Shown here: one piece after another, positions 25,462-33,151 of the stretch | Layout: every line of letters begins with the position of its first letter | How positions within the stretch are numbered: the stretch's first letter is position 1 | Position numbers and translations under genes: made by a program | The notes under the pieces: model-generated | What the model was told of the DNA's origin: nothing | Databases searched by the model: none | What the model saw: the letters and a program-made list of their open reading frames with translations, nothing else | Source: an uncultured Clostridia bacterium | GTDB lineage: Bacteria > Bacillota > Clostridia > UMGS1810 | Assembly: GCA_934463165.1 (NCBI GenBank) | Contig: CAKSJG010000009.1 | Location: 23,329-87,328 of the forward strand | DNA: 64,000 bases | Direction: 5' to 3'

Positions 25462-26763
25462 TCAGAGTATATCGTTTTTGATGATATCCTCGTAGCTTTC
25501 TCTTTTAATAATAAGCTTTGTTTCGCCGTTTTTTGCCATGACAACGGGCGGTCTCGGTATGCGGTTGTAGTTGCTTGCCATGCTGTAGTTATACGCACCC
25601 GTTGACATAACTGCAATTTTATCGCCGCTTTTTATCTCGGGCATAAATGCGTTTTCTATTATCACATCGCCCGATTCGCAGCATTTTCCGCAAATCGTAA
25701 CCTTTTCCGTCGGCTTATCCGCCGCGCGGTTTGCAATTACCGCGTCGTGAACGGCACCGTAGAGGATATAGCGCGGGTTATCACCCATGCCGCCGTCTAC
25801 CGATACGTATTTTCTTATATCTTTAATATCCTTTATTCCGCCTGCGGTGTAAAGCGTTATTCCCGCGTCACCGACGATCGAGCGGCCCGGCTCCATGTAT
25901 ATAAACGGAACATCAAGATTTTTTTCTTTGCATATTTCGTGAATAACACCCGAAACGGAATCTATAAATCCCTCATAATCAACGGGGGTGTCCTCCTCGG
26001 TGTATTTTATGCCGAAGCCTCCGCCGAGGTTGAGCTCACAAAGGCTTAAACCGAGCTCGTTTTTGAGCTTTGCGTAAAAGTTCATCATTATTTCTGCTGT
26101 GAGTGCAAACGGCTCATACAAAAACATCTGTGAGCCGACATGACAGTGAAGCCCCGTAATCTCTATGTTTTCAAAGCCGAGAGCATATTTTGCGATTTCA
26201 AAAGCTTCTCCGTTTTCAACCGCAAAGCCGAATTTTGAATCTATCTGACCCGTGGATATGAACTCATGAGTATGAGCGTCCACTCCGGGTTTCACGCGAA
26301 TCATGACCTTTGTTTTAACGCCGTTTTCGCGGCTTAAGCTGTCTATGACTTCAATTTCTTCCTTTGCGTCTATTATGATATGTCCCACGCGGTTTTCAAC
26401 CGCCATTTTAATTTCGCCGAAGCTTTTGTTGTTTCCGTGAAAAACGATTTTCGACGGGTCGAATCCTGCTTTCAGAGCGGTATACAGCTCTCCGCCCGAT
26501 ACAACGTCAACACCGAGGCCCTCTTCTTTTGCAACCTTATAGATATAAAGCGCCGAGAATGCCTTGCTTGCATAAAGACACAGCCCCTTGCCGCCGTAGT
26601 ATTTATCTATTGCATTTTTGTAGCTGCGCATATTATCGCGTATGCGCTCTTCATCCATAAGATACATCGGAGTACCGTATTTTTCGCACACGTCAACCGT
26701 GTCGCAGCCTCCGACTGTCAGGTGACCTTTTTCGTTGATTCCCATAAAGTCATGCTTAAACAT
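25462..26763 (-). CDS. lysA: Diaminopimelate decarboxylase
   Basis: The 433-residue PLP enzyme makes L-lysine from meso-diaminopimelate. The PLP lysine lies in LYASKAFSAL near residue 60. HCHVGSQ, LNLGGGFGI, EPGRSIVGDAG and the C-terminal CGKCCESGDVI follow in family order. I set the start at ATG 26763, nine bases after AGGAG, rather than a GTG two codons upstream that is too close to the ribosome site. It heads the portion of the operon containing the protease and scpAB. Confidence 0.97.
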   Translation of the reverse strand: MFKHDFMGINEKGHLTVGGCDTVDVCEKYGTPMYLMDEERIRDNMRSYKNAIDKYYGGKGLCLYASKAFSALYIYKVAKEEGLGVDVVSGGELYTALKAGFDPSKIVFHGNNKSFGEIKMAVENRVGHIIIDAKEEIEVIDSLSRENGVKTKVMIRVKPGVDAHTHEFISTGQIDSKFGFAVENGEAFEIAKYALGFENIEITGLHCHVGSQMFLYEPFALTAEIMMNFYAKLKNELGLSLCELNLGGGFGIKYTEEDTPVDYEGFIDSVSGVIHEICKEKNLDVPFIYMEPGRSIVGDAGITLYTAGGIKDIKDIRKYVSVDGGMGDNPRYILYGAVHDAVIANRAADKPTEKVTICGKCCESGDVIIENAFMPEIKSGDKIAVMSTGAYNYSMASNYNRIPRPPVVMAKNGETKLIIKRESYEDIIKNDIL

Positions 26764-26789
26764 TTTCACCGACTCCTTTTTTATATTTT

Positions 26790-27512
26790 CTATCTTTCAA
26801 AACGGCTTATGACAATTTCGGTAAGCTGTCCGGATGCGTCAACCGTAAGGTCAAGCGAAGCGATTGTCGTATACTGTTCAAAAGCGCTTGTTATAAGTCC
26901 GGGGTTAAAATACATCGTTCCTCCGGAGTTATCGTCGCGGATGCTTAAAAACTGTTTCAGCGCGTCGGTTTTAAATTCTTCATATACACCGTCTTTATTC
27001 AGTCCGTATACAACGGTCAGCTTTCCGGCGAACATACCGTTTACGGGTGAAGAATACGAACCGTCCTCATTTTTGCAGAGAGCCGACTTGTCGGTTATGT
27101 TATATGCCGAGATAAAATCCGAAACGCTGTTTGTTATTCCGAGGAATTTTCCCGTTTTATAGCTTCCGGCGCAGACCTCGGGTTCCGATTTGCCGGGCTC
27201 TATATAGTTATAATATGTGTCTGTCGGTGTTATTTTGACAAAAGAATTGTTTTCTATGGAAAATGCATCGGTATCATCCGGAGATGTTACGGTAAAATCA
27301 TTTTCGGTAAAACCGCCGCCGAGAATGTCGGCATCCGACAGTGCCACGTCATCTGACGCGGAGCCGACTATTTTGTCATATTCGCTGTTTATTTTGTCTG
27401 CGTCGAGTGCGTCGGCAGTGTCTGTGTTTTTATCTTTTGAACATGCCGCAAAGGTCAGCGTGCATACAGAGACCGCGCATATCATGCAGATTGATTTTTT
27501 TATTTTAAGCAT
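26790..27512 (-). CDS. Putative lipoprotein of unknown function
   Basis: The 240-residue protein has a lipoprotein signal with the lipobox LTFAAC (Cys at residue 23), so it should be anchored on the outer face of the membrane. The mature part is acidic at its start (KDKNTDTADALDAD) and then forms a single domain with YKTGKFLGITNSVSDFISAYN and a closing beta-strand pattern LDLTVDASGQLTEIVISRF. I do not recognise the family. It is between the SseB-like gene and lysA in the operon. Confidence 0.75.
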   Translation of the reverse strand: MLKIKKSICMICAVSVCTLTFAACSKDKNTDTADALDADKINSEYDKIVGSASDDVALSDADILGGGFTENDFTVTSPDDTDAFSIENNSFVKITPTDTYYNYIEPGKSEPEVCAGSYKTGKFLGITNSVSDFISAYNITDKSALCKNEDGSYSSPVNGMFAGKLTVVYGLNKDGVYEEFKTDALKQFLSIRDDNSGGTMYFNPGLITSAFEQYTTIASLDLTVDASGQLTEIVISRFER

Positions 27513-27538
27513 AAAGAGTCATCCTTTCATAAAATATA

Positions 27539-28906
27539 TTAAAGAAGCGGACAATCCGGCGGAAGAGTGATGTTTTCTCCCATGGGGTTTATAACAACTC
27601 CTTCAACGGACGGGATAAGTATTTTTTCGTTTGCCACATTTGCTTTGTAATCTTTATATTTCATGCATATAAGCTCCGATGAACTCTTTGCGGCAAAGTC
27701 GCGCGCATTTTCAAATTCCGTAAACATGGGTATTGCTTTTATTCCGCTTTCTTTATTTATCAGCGGAACAACCTTTATTATCTTGCCTTCGGGTACATTC
27801 AGAAGTACGTCGGAGAGCATGATTGCCTTTTGCCCGTCACCGTCCGACTGTATCGGAATATAAAACATATATTCTGCGAATAACACGGCGCATTCATTTT
27901 TTTCTGTTTCGTTTTCGCTGAGTCCCGATCTGTTTATTGCGGCAAAAAGGGTGGGCTTGTCAATACATTTGCTTTCCGCGTTATCCTCATTCTTTTCGTC
28001 TTTTTCGTCTTTATCGGGTTCTACGGCTTTATCGTTGTCCGTTTCTGCATTGTCTTTTGCCGGGTCTGCCTCGTTTTGTTCGTCGCTTTCCTCCGTGTTT
28101 TCGTTTTCTTCATCATATGGTATCTGCGCTTCTGTGGCTTCCGTTTCGTCCGATTCAAATTCCGATGCGATTTCCTCTTCGGTTTCCGCTTCGATTTCAG
28201 ATTCCTCTTCGGCCTTTTGAATCTCCGCGTCGGATTCAATATTCATTTCTTCAATTTCGTTTATCAGTTCTTCTTTTTCCTCTTCAATTTGCTTTAAGTC
28301 AAAACCGTTCGGCTGAGATTTTACCGAGTCAAAATCAAATTCGGGCAGTTCATCAAAAATCGGCGCGTCATCCGTTGTGCCGTCCGCTGCATTTGAGCTG
28401 AGTTCTGCCTTTATTTTTTCTGATATTGCCTTTGAGCTTGAACCGTGTTCAAGCTCTGCCTTAACGTAAAACGGCTTCATGGAATCCGTGATTGAGCCGG
28501 ATTTTGAATACAGTATGCAGTCTATCGGCATACCGTTTCTGACCATTTTTGTTTCGCCGTCAAGATACAGCTTTATTATCTTCAAAAACTTCGGCGCTAT
28601 GTCGCAAATAAGGAGATATCCCGATTTGTCTTCATAGCTCATAACCGTAAGATACGCTTTCTTTGTTTCGGGAAAAAGCTTTTTCAGCATACTGCCGAGA
28701 ACCGACAAAAGCTCTTTCGGCTTCGGGTCGGGCTCGTGGAATTTATAAGGATTCGGCTTTGCGCGTTCTTTTTCGGCTTCAAGCCTTTTTGCCGCTTCTT
28801 CCTCCTGTTTAAGCTTCTGCTTTCTTTCTTCTTCCTTTTTCAGGCGCTGTCTTTCGAGCTCTTTCAGTCTTTCCTCTTCTTCTTTTTTGTGTTTGTTAAA
28901 CAGCAT
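27539..28906 (-). CDS. SseB-like domain protein with charged N-terminal coiled coil
   Basis: The 455-residue cytoplasmic protein begins with about 50 residues of Lys/Glu-rich coiled coil. Next comes a region resembling the SseB C-terminal domain (KKAYLTVMSYEDKSGYLLICDI, then IDCILYSKSGSITDSMKPFYVK). A very acidic stretch of about 120 residues (EEEKEELINEIEE..., DNAETDNDKAVEPDKDE) follows. The last region (FYIPIQ, KAIPMFTEFENARDF, GVVINPMGENITLPPD) resembles the SseB N-terminal domain. The order of the two SseB parts thus looks swapped relative to the classical protein. Its function is unknown. It is the first gene of the minus-strand operon. Confidence 0.7.
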   Translation of the reverse strand: MLFNKHKKEEEERLKELERQRLKKEEERKQKLKQEEEAAKRLEAEKERAKPNPYKFHEPDPKPKELLSVLGSMLKKLFPETKKAYLTVMSYEDKSGYLLICDIAPKFLKIIKLYLDGETKMVRNGMPIDCILYSKSGSITDSMKPFYVKAELEHGSSSKAISEKIKAELSSNAADGTTDDAPIFDELPEFDFDSVKSQPNGFDLKQIEEEKEELINEIEEMNIESDAEIQKAEEESEIEAETEEEIASEFESDETEATEAQIPYDEENENTEESDEQNEADPAKDNAETDNDKAVEPDKDEKDEKNEDNAESKCIDKPTLFAAINRSGLSENETEKNECAVLFAEYMFYIPIQSDGDGQKAIMLSDVLLNVPEGKIIKVVPLINKESGIKAIPMFTEFENARDFAAKSSSELICMKYKDYKANVANEKILIPSVEGVVINPMGENITLPPDCPLL

Positions 28907-28972
28907 ATTATAACCTCCCTGTATAGGTATGGATGCTTAGCATATAATATAAACATTATATCATTATATCTT

Positions 28973-29001
28973 ATTTTATCATAAAGAAACGCAAATTGCA
29001 A
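28973..29001 (-). promoter_or_regulatory. Likely promoter of the long minus-strand operon
   Basis: On the minus strand TTGCAA (29001-28996) and TAAAAT (28978-28973) have a 17-base spacer, about 70 bases before the SseB-like gene. Several further TATAAT-like boxes lie closer, so the exact start is uncertain. Confidence 0.45.
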
Positions 29002-29042
29002 GCAATACATGAAAAAGAAGCATTAAATTTTTCGATAAACGG

Positions 29043-29071
29043 TTGACAAAACGAATTTTCGGATGTATAAT
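29043..29071 (+). promoter_or_regulatory. Consensus promoter of the antisense RNA (type I antitoxin)
   Basis: A perfect TTGACA (29043-29048), a 17-base spacer and a perfect TATAAT (29066-29071). There is no gene downstream on this strand before the terminator at 29129-29168, so the product is a short RNA. Confidence 0.8.
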
Positions 29072-29077
29072 GATAAT

Positions 29078-29168
29078 AGAAATAGGCAAGACCTCAAACG
29101 GTTATGCCAAAGAAATATAATTATTAAGAAATAACGCTATTGCCTTGGACAGCTGGCGTTATTTTTTT
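29078..29168 (+). ncRNA. Predicted type I antitoxin RNA, about 90 nt
   Basis: A strong promoter at 29043-29071 and a terminator at 29129-29168 delimit a short transcript on the plus strand. It contains a 5' stem-loop that begins GGCAAGACC and closes with GGTTATGCC, and its terminator overlaps the last codons of the oppositely oriented small toxin gene (29159-29224). It is therefore complementary to the 3' part of the toxin message. The arrangement matches the txpA/ratA and bsrG/sr4 type, in which convergent transcripts overlap at the 3' ends. The exact ends are inferred. Confidence 0.7.
29129..29168 (+). terminator. Antitoxin RNA terminator, shared with the toxin 3' end
   Basis: AAATAACGC (29129-29137) pairs with GCGTTATTT (29156-29164) and is followed by T residues on the plus strand. 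On the minus strand the same hairpin follows the toxin stop but with a poorer T-run, so toxin transcripts may read through. Confidence 0.75.
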
Positions 29169-29224
29169 ATGGATATTATCAAAAGTAACAGAATAATCAT
29201 AAAAAATATGTATTCATTATCCAT
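29159..29224 (-). CDS. Small hydrophobic toxin peptide of a type I toxin-antitoxin system (holin-like/TxpA-like)
   Basis: The 21-residue peptide begins MDNEYIFFM, continues with an unbroken hydrophobic stretch (IILLLLIIS) and ends IKK. It is a single membrane-spanning helix with a positive tail, as in small holin-like type I toxins. A strong AAAGGGGGTGA ribosome site lies five bases before the ATG. It has its own promoter (29323-29351), giving a leader of about 90 bases. The leader contains CGGTTATGCCA (29263-29253 on the minus strand), which can pair with TGGCATAACCG (29109-29099) if the message extends past the terminator hairpin. Such pairing of leader and 3' end often silences type I toxin messages. 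Identity rests on architecture, not on close sequence recognition. Confidence 0.75.
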   Translation of the reverse strand: MDNEYIFFMIILLLLIISIKK

Positions 29225-29322
29225 AGCTATCACCCCCTTTCAACGGAGATGATGGCATAACCGCCCGGCTTTTACACTGTTTTCAGTCTTACCTTTAATA
29301 TCGGATTGCTCCGACAAAGTTT

Positions 29323-29351
29323 ATTATACATCATTTATTTGCAAAATTCAA
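29323..29351 (-). promoter_or_regulatory. Toxin promoter
   Basis: On the minus strand TTGAAT (29351-29346), a 17-base spacer and a perfect TATAAT (29328-29323). Confidence 0.65.
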
Positions 29352-29377
29352 GACTTTTTGATTAAAAGGCCGATTCC

Positions 29378-29402
29378 CGCGCATTATGTGCGTGTTTTTT
29401 TG
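29378..29402 (+). terminator. Weak hairpin with T-run
   Basis: CGCGCA and TGTGCG can pair around TTA, followed by TGTTTTTTTG. No gene on this strand ends nearby, so its role is unclear. The rest of 29403-29507 shows no feature. Confidence 0.3.
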
Positions 29403-29507
29403 TTTCTGAATTCCAACTCCCGATTATCGTTTTGACTTATACGGATATATAATTCTTTACGGTATACAACACCCGATGTTTTTAATATTGCACAGACTTA
29501 AAAACTC

Positions 29508-29536
29508 TTGAAATTTTATGAAAATTCTGGTAATAT
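29508..29536 (+). promoter_or_regulatory. Promoter of the AEC transporter gene
   Basis: TTGAAA (29508-29513) and TAATAT (29531-29536) have a 17-base spacer, 33 bases before the start codon. Confidence 0.5.
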
Positions 29537-29569
29537 AAGGTTATATAAAATTATAAGGGTGACAAAGAT

Positions 29570-30511
29570 ATGATAAATAATATAATAATAGCGCTGAACG
29601 CGGTAATACCCATATTTCTTCTTATTGCCGCGGGATTTGTCGTGAGACTTCAAAAAATGTTTACGGAAAGTGAGCTCAACAAGCTTAACGGTTTTGTCTT
29701 TAAGCTTTTCTTTCCGTTTCTGATGTTTTTTAACGTATATTCGTCCGATATTTCATCGGGCATAAATCCGCGGCTTGTCATATTCGGAGTGTGCTCCGTG
29801 TTTGTTATTTATGCTTTCGGTTTTGCCGTTGCATTTATATTTGAAAAAACACGGCGCAGCCGCGGTGCGATAATTCAGGCAATTTACAGGAGCAACTATG
29901 TACTCATGGGAATTCCGATAGTTACAAATATTTGCGGAGCCGAGGGCAGCGGTACGGCGGCCGTCATGGCGGCGGTAATTGTGCCGATATATAACGTTCT
30001 TGCCGTAATAACGCTTGAGGTATTTCGCGGAGGCAGGGCAAAGCCTTCAAAGGTCATAAGCGAGATACTCAAAAATCCGCTCATCATAGGCGCTGTTTTC
30101 GGAATTCTTTTCGTGAAATTCAACATTAAACTGCCCAAACCGGTTTTACAATGCGTGAGCAGTCTTTCGTCTGCGGCAACGCCGCTTGCACTTATAGTCC
30201 TCGGTGCAAAATTTGATTTTTCAAAGGTTAAATCATGCGGAAAAAACATGATAATCTGCACTCTCTCAAAGCTTGTCATATCTCCTGCGATTGTAATGAG
30301 TGCGGCGGCGCTTTTGGGATTCCGCGGCACCGAGTTTGTCGTGTTGCTTATAGCGTCCGCCGCGCCGTGTGCTGTTTCTTCATATACCATGGCGCAGCAG
30401 ATGGATTCCGATTCCGAGCTTGCCGGAGGATGCGTCATCCTCACATCGGCGCTTTCCGTTCTGACGCTCTTTTTATGGATAGTATTTTTTAAGCATCTCG
30501 GCATGTTTTAA
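29570..30511 (+). CDS. AEC family transporter (auxin efflux carrier type)
   Basis: The 313-residue protein has about ten hydrophobic segments spread over its length, as in the AEC family of secondary transporters for malate, malonate and related organic acids or amino acids. N-terminal LNAVIPIFLLIAAGFVVRL, central SNYVLMGIPIVTNICG, and late LLIASAAPCAVSSYTMAQQMDSD are characteristic. The substrate cannot be told. AGGGTGA precedes the start. The stop codon is immediately followed by a gene remnant. Confidence 0.92.
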   Translation: MINNIIIALNAVIPIFLLIAAGFVVRLQKMFTESELNKLNGFVFKLFFPFLMFFNVYSSDISSGINPRLVIFGVCSVFVIYAFGFAVAFIFEKTRRSRGAIIQAIYRSNYVLMGIPIVTNICGAEGSGTAAVMAAVIVPIYNVLAVITLEVFRGGRAKPSKVISEILKNPLIIGAVFGILFVKFNIKLPKPVLQCVSSLSSAATPLALIVLGAKFDFSKVKSCGKNMIICTLSKLVISPAIVMSAAALLGFRGTEFVVLLIASAAPCAVSSYTMAQQMDSDSELAGGCVILTSALSVLTLFLWIVFFKHLGMF

Positions 30512-30759
30512 AAAATTTTCAAAGCGGAGATAAAGAAATCGTATACAAAACAGCGCTCGGAGAAGGTGCCATCAGCGGAGATTACAATGTGTATACAACA
30601 GAAAAAACACTTAAAGCAAATTCCGGTGATGTTACTTTTAAAAAGGGTGAAAGCGGCGCTCTTGCGCTTTGGAATAACGGTAAGTGCACATATTCCGCAA
30701 GCTTTAACTATGACGCGGCCGAAAGTGATGTTTTAAGTATCATAAACAGTCTTTCCTGA
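30511..30759 (+). pseudogene. Remnant: C-terminal part of a DUF4367 domain protein
   Basis: Directly after the AEC stop, an open frame without a start codon encodes about 82 residues ending at TGA 30757-30759. It includes GAISGDYNVYTTEKTL, GALALWNNGKCTYSASF and the closing DVLSIINSLS. The same series appears in the second DUF4367 copy at 32400-32640 (DISGDYNSYSDEETK, HLAVWSDGENSYSL). These domains usually form the outer part of membrane proteins linked to sigma factors. The N-terminal part is gone, so this is a deletion remnant. Confidence 0.75.
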
Positions 30760-30975
30760 GAATTGCGGGCAGGCAGATAATATCCGAACTTTGGTGAGTT
30801 TATCATCCGTTGGCATCGCGGTTAGGGTATGCTTTTTATTTTTTGGAAAGCTCAAACACACCGCAAATGCGCTGAAACTCGCTTTCAATCAAAAAATAAA
30901 AAGCATACCCTGACCTCTCAGCCGCAAGACAGATGTTCTTGCCTGTTATTATACGATTGTGTTTATAATGCGCAT

Positions 30976-31131
30976 GCGGAACGCTGTGGGCAGCGTTCCC
31001 TACGTAGTCATTGTAAGTTTGTAAATAATTATTAAATAAAAGCTTATTGCAAATTTTCGTTTAAACTAATTTGTTAATTGAAAATATACCTATCAATTAA
31101 TTTGTAGGGAACGGTGCCCACACCGTTCCGC
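30976..31131. repeat. 156-bp inverted-repeat element, copy 2
   Basis: The ends are GCGGAACGCTGTGGGCAGCG (from 30976) and CACACCGTTCCGC (to 31131). Each 28-base end is itself a small hairpin (GGAACGGTG/CACCGTTCC). The core shares GTAGTCATT at its start and TATACCTATCAATT near its end with the copy at 18737-18893, in the same direction. Confidence 0.8.
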
Positions 31132-31172
31132 TGCACTAAACAATCAAAATAATATGATTAAACGCAAGAAAG

Positions 31173-31270
31173 AAAGGCGCCCTTGTGTAAAGGGATGAGG
31201 GATTGTATATATTTACAACCCCTCCGGCTTGCTTCGCAACCCACCTCCCTTATGCACTGTCGGAGGCACT
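31173..31270. repeat. GC-rich repeat with CCTCC/GGAGG blocks, copy 1
   Basis: The stretch contains GCGCCCTTGTGTAAAGGG, an inner hairpin GAGGGATTGTA/TTACAACCCCTC, and TGTCGGAGGCACTC. A related, inverted stretch is at 34782-34837; both are preceded by GATTAAACGCAAGAAA. Such blocks are common dispersed repeats in clostridial genomes. Confidence 0.55.
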
Positions 31271-31439
31271 CTTTATTGCGCTAAAATAAGTGAATACACC
31301 TAATTGACACCTGTAACCGCAGCGTAATTATTCAATTACATGCCCGTGTTCGGATTTTAACGCACGCGGTTAATCGCATGGGAACTGAACCTGCAGTGTT
31401 AAAAAATATATAACCTTGATATACCGTGGGGGTATCGTT

Positions 31440-31895
31440 TTGGAAATTACAAGCGAATACATAAACAGCTTAATAGACAAATACAGCGACGCGGCGCTGA
31501 GAATTGCACGCATGTATCTTAAAAGCAAGGAGGATGCTGAGGACGTTGTCCAGGAGGTTTTTCTGAAGATAATCGACAAAAATCCCGAATTCAACGACGA
31601 AAAACATGCAAAATACTGGATAACAAAAACGGCGGCAAACCTAAGCAAAAACAGGCTTTCGCTTTTTTGGAACAGAAACAAACGATCCATTGACGATGCA
31701 TACGATATTGCAAGCTACGATACCTATAATACCGATACCGAGGTTATACGCGCAGTGCGGTCACTGCCCGAAAAATATAAATTGCCGATATATCTGTTTT
31801 ATTATGAAGGATACTCGACAAAAGAAATTGCCGAAATAACAAAGCAAAAAGAGGCAACCGTCAGATCGCTTTTTTACTGCATCTCCATCCGATGA
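31440..31895 (+). CDS. ECF-type sigma-70 factor with a truncated C-terminus
   Basis: The 151-residue product (TTG start at 31440 after GGGGG) has sigma region 2 (YSDAALRIARMYLKSKEDAEDVVQEVFLKI, residues about 14-43) and region 4 (LPEKYKLPIYLFYYEGYSTKEIAEITKQKEATVRS). The recognition helix, which should continue with an Arg-rich stretch after VRS, is replaced by LFYCISIR and a stop. A shift of one base in the T6 run near 31870 would continue into the frame of the DUF4367 remnant downstream. The factor is therefore probably damaged in promoter recognition and may be a pseudogene. Confidence 0.7.
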   Translation: MEITSEYINSLIDKYSDAALRIARMYLKSKEDAEDVVQEVFLKIIDKNPEFNDEKHAKYWITKTAANLSKNRLSLFWNRNKRSIDDAYDIASYDTYNTDTEVIRAVRSLPEKYKLPIYLFYYEGYSTKEIAEITKQKEATVRSLFYCISIR

Positions 31896-31917
31896 CGGCA
31901 ATAAACATTATGTTTCA

Positions 31918-32661
31918 ATGAATAAAAATCCGCTCACGGAAAAATCCGACAAAAATAAATCTTATAATAACCTTATACCCAAAGAGTCGGACGAAAACAT
32001 AACAAATGTGCCGGAAAACGAAACGGAAAATACCAAAGCGCCCGATAACAGGAAAGAAAATGCCGGCGGCTCGTATTTGACCGCAATAAAACCCGAAAGT
32101 GATGAAGCGGTATCCTCACCAAACGGCACCTATTCGGATACCGATATCGGTTTAAACGGCACAGATTCCGACATAAGCGGTGAGAACGGTGTGAATATGC
32201 CTGCCGAGGGCGGCGCCGTGATTCCGGATGATGAAACGGATGCCCCTGTTCTCGCAGGAAATCCGTATTGTGATGTGGAATCGATTGATGAAGCGAGAGA
32301 ATTACTCGGTTATGATTTTAAAGCACCGTCATATATCCCCGACGGTTATTTGACCGACAGCATTACGGTTATATCCGGCAAAATTGCTCAGATATCGTAT
32401 CTTTCCGCAGATGACGGCATAACATACAGAACAGCCCGCGGATCCGAAGATATCAGCGGAGATTATAACAGCTATTCCGATGAAGAAACAAAGGACGTTT
32501 CAAATTTAAGCATTACGTTTAAATCCAACGGTGAAAAAACTCATCTTGCGGTCTGGTCGGACGGCGAAAACTCCTACTCGCTATCAAGCTCCGGCGGCAT
32601 AAATAAAGACATCATGGAAAAAATTGCTCTCGGTGTGACAGATACCCAAACGGCACAATAG
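31918..32661 (+). pseudogene. DUF4367 domain protein lacking its membrane anchor
   Basis: An open frame of 247 codons encodes a low-complexity acidic linker, then a DUF4367-type domain near residues 115-240 (DEARELLGYDFKAPSYIPDGY, TYRTARGSEDISGDYNSY, HLAVWSDGENSYSL). Related proteins have a cytoplasmic sigma-binding part and one transmembrane helix ahead of this domain. Neither is present here, and no ribosome site precedes the ATG. The frame is open upstream only as far as the sigma gene's end (about 31840). The most economical reading is one deletion that removed the end of the sigma gene and the start of its partner. Expression as a fragment cannot be excluded. Confidence 0.6.
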
Positions 32662-32670
32662 AAAAATAAA

Positions 32671-32720
32671 ACACCCCTGTCCGAAACGGTTAATACCGCA
32701 TCGGACAGGGGTATGTTTTT
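32671..32720 (+). terminator. Strong intrinsic terminator
   Basis: ACCCCTGTCCGA (from 32673) pairs perfectly with TCGGACAGGGGT (to 32712), with a 16-base loop and a following T-run. Confidence 0.85.
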
Positions 32721-32732
32721 ATTGCTGAAGCA

Positions 32733-32754
32733 AATTTTGCCGTTCGGCAAAATT
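32733..32754 (-). terminator. Hairpin downstream of tmRNA
   Basis: AATTTTGCCG and CGGCAAAATT pair around two bases, 30 bases after the mature tmRNA 3' end on the minus strand. The following T-run is poor, so this could also be a processing stem. Confidence 0.5.
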
Positions 32755-32783
32755 CGTAAACAATGCAACTCGTTACGACAATA

Positions 32784-33127
32784 TGGAGGCGAGGAGAATT
32801 GAACTCCTGTCCGAAAACCAATTCACAAAAGGCACTCCGAGCGCAGTTTGTGTTCAAAATTCCCTCCGCATTAAGCACACAAACAAGCTTTATGCATCGG
32901 TAGCTTCATTGTTCATGGCAAGCTCAAAGCTTTGCTTACTCACGTTCACCGCTTAAATGACGCTCTTATCCCAAATGCGGTAATCCGGGTAAGAACGGCT
33001 GCCTTTAATTAGGCAGCGTATGCTACGTTATTGTTAGCTTTTATATTTAAGTCGGACTCTTTAAAGCGGTGTCCGCCGCTGCTCGCTCCTTCAGCTTCAA
33101 AGTCCCCGTCGAACCCTGTACGCCCCC
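32784..33127 (-). ncRNA. ssrA: tmRNA (SsrA)
   Basis: Read on the minus strand, the RNA begins GGGGGCGTACAGGGTTCGAC, the universal tmRNA 5' sequence, and ends GAGTTCAATTCTCCTCGCCT plus CCA. The acceptor GGGGGCG pairs with CGCCTCC, followed by discriminator A; the final CCA is not encoded beyond the acceptor end. The tag reading frame ends with KANNNVAYAA and TAA (33011-33009), a normal hydrophobic degradation tag. The RNA is about 344 nt and one-piece. It rescues stalled ribosomes with SmpB. Confidence 0.96.
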
Positions 33128-33151
33128 GTAAGAAATATTTATTATATACAT

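Larger units (their letters stand above)
30779..31358. repeat. Composite repeat copy A with nested elements
   Basis: The left end is AATATCCGAAC (30779-30789) and the right end GTTCGGATTTT (31348-31358), an imperfect terminal inverted repeat. It matches the reverse complement of 63651-63995 at both ends and over its 87-bp palindrome (30825-30911; arms AGGGTATGCTTTTTATTTTT and its complement). Inside lie the second 157-bp-type element (30976-31131) and a GC-rich repeat (31173-31270). No reading frame of note is present. This repeat fills nearly all of the 680-base gap between the DUF4367 remnant and the sigma factor gene. Confidence 0.7.

Noticed and set aside
26770..26789. Possible lysine riboswitch ahead of lysA
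   Set aside because: Only 26 bases separate lysA from the upstream gene, leaving no room for an aptamer; lysA is inside an operon.
31860..31895. Programmed frameshift at the T6 run joining the sigma factor to the DUF4367 frame
   Set aside because: No stimulatory structure or slippery heptamer of the usual type was evident, and the fused protein would lack the expected membrane segment; a deletion scar is the simpler reading, though it is left open as a finding.
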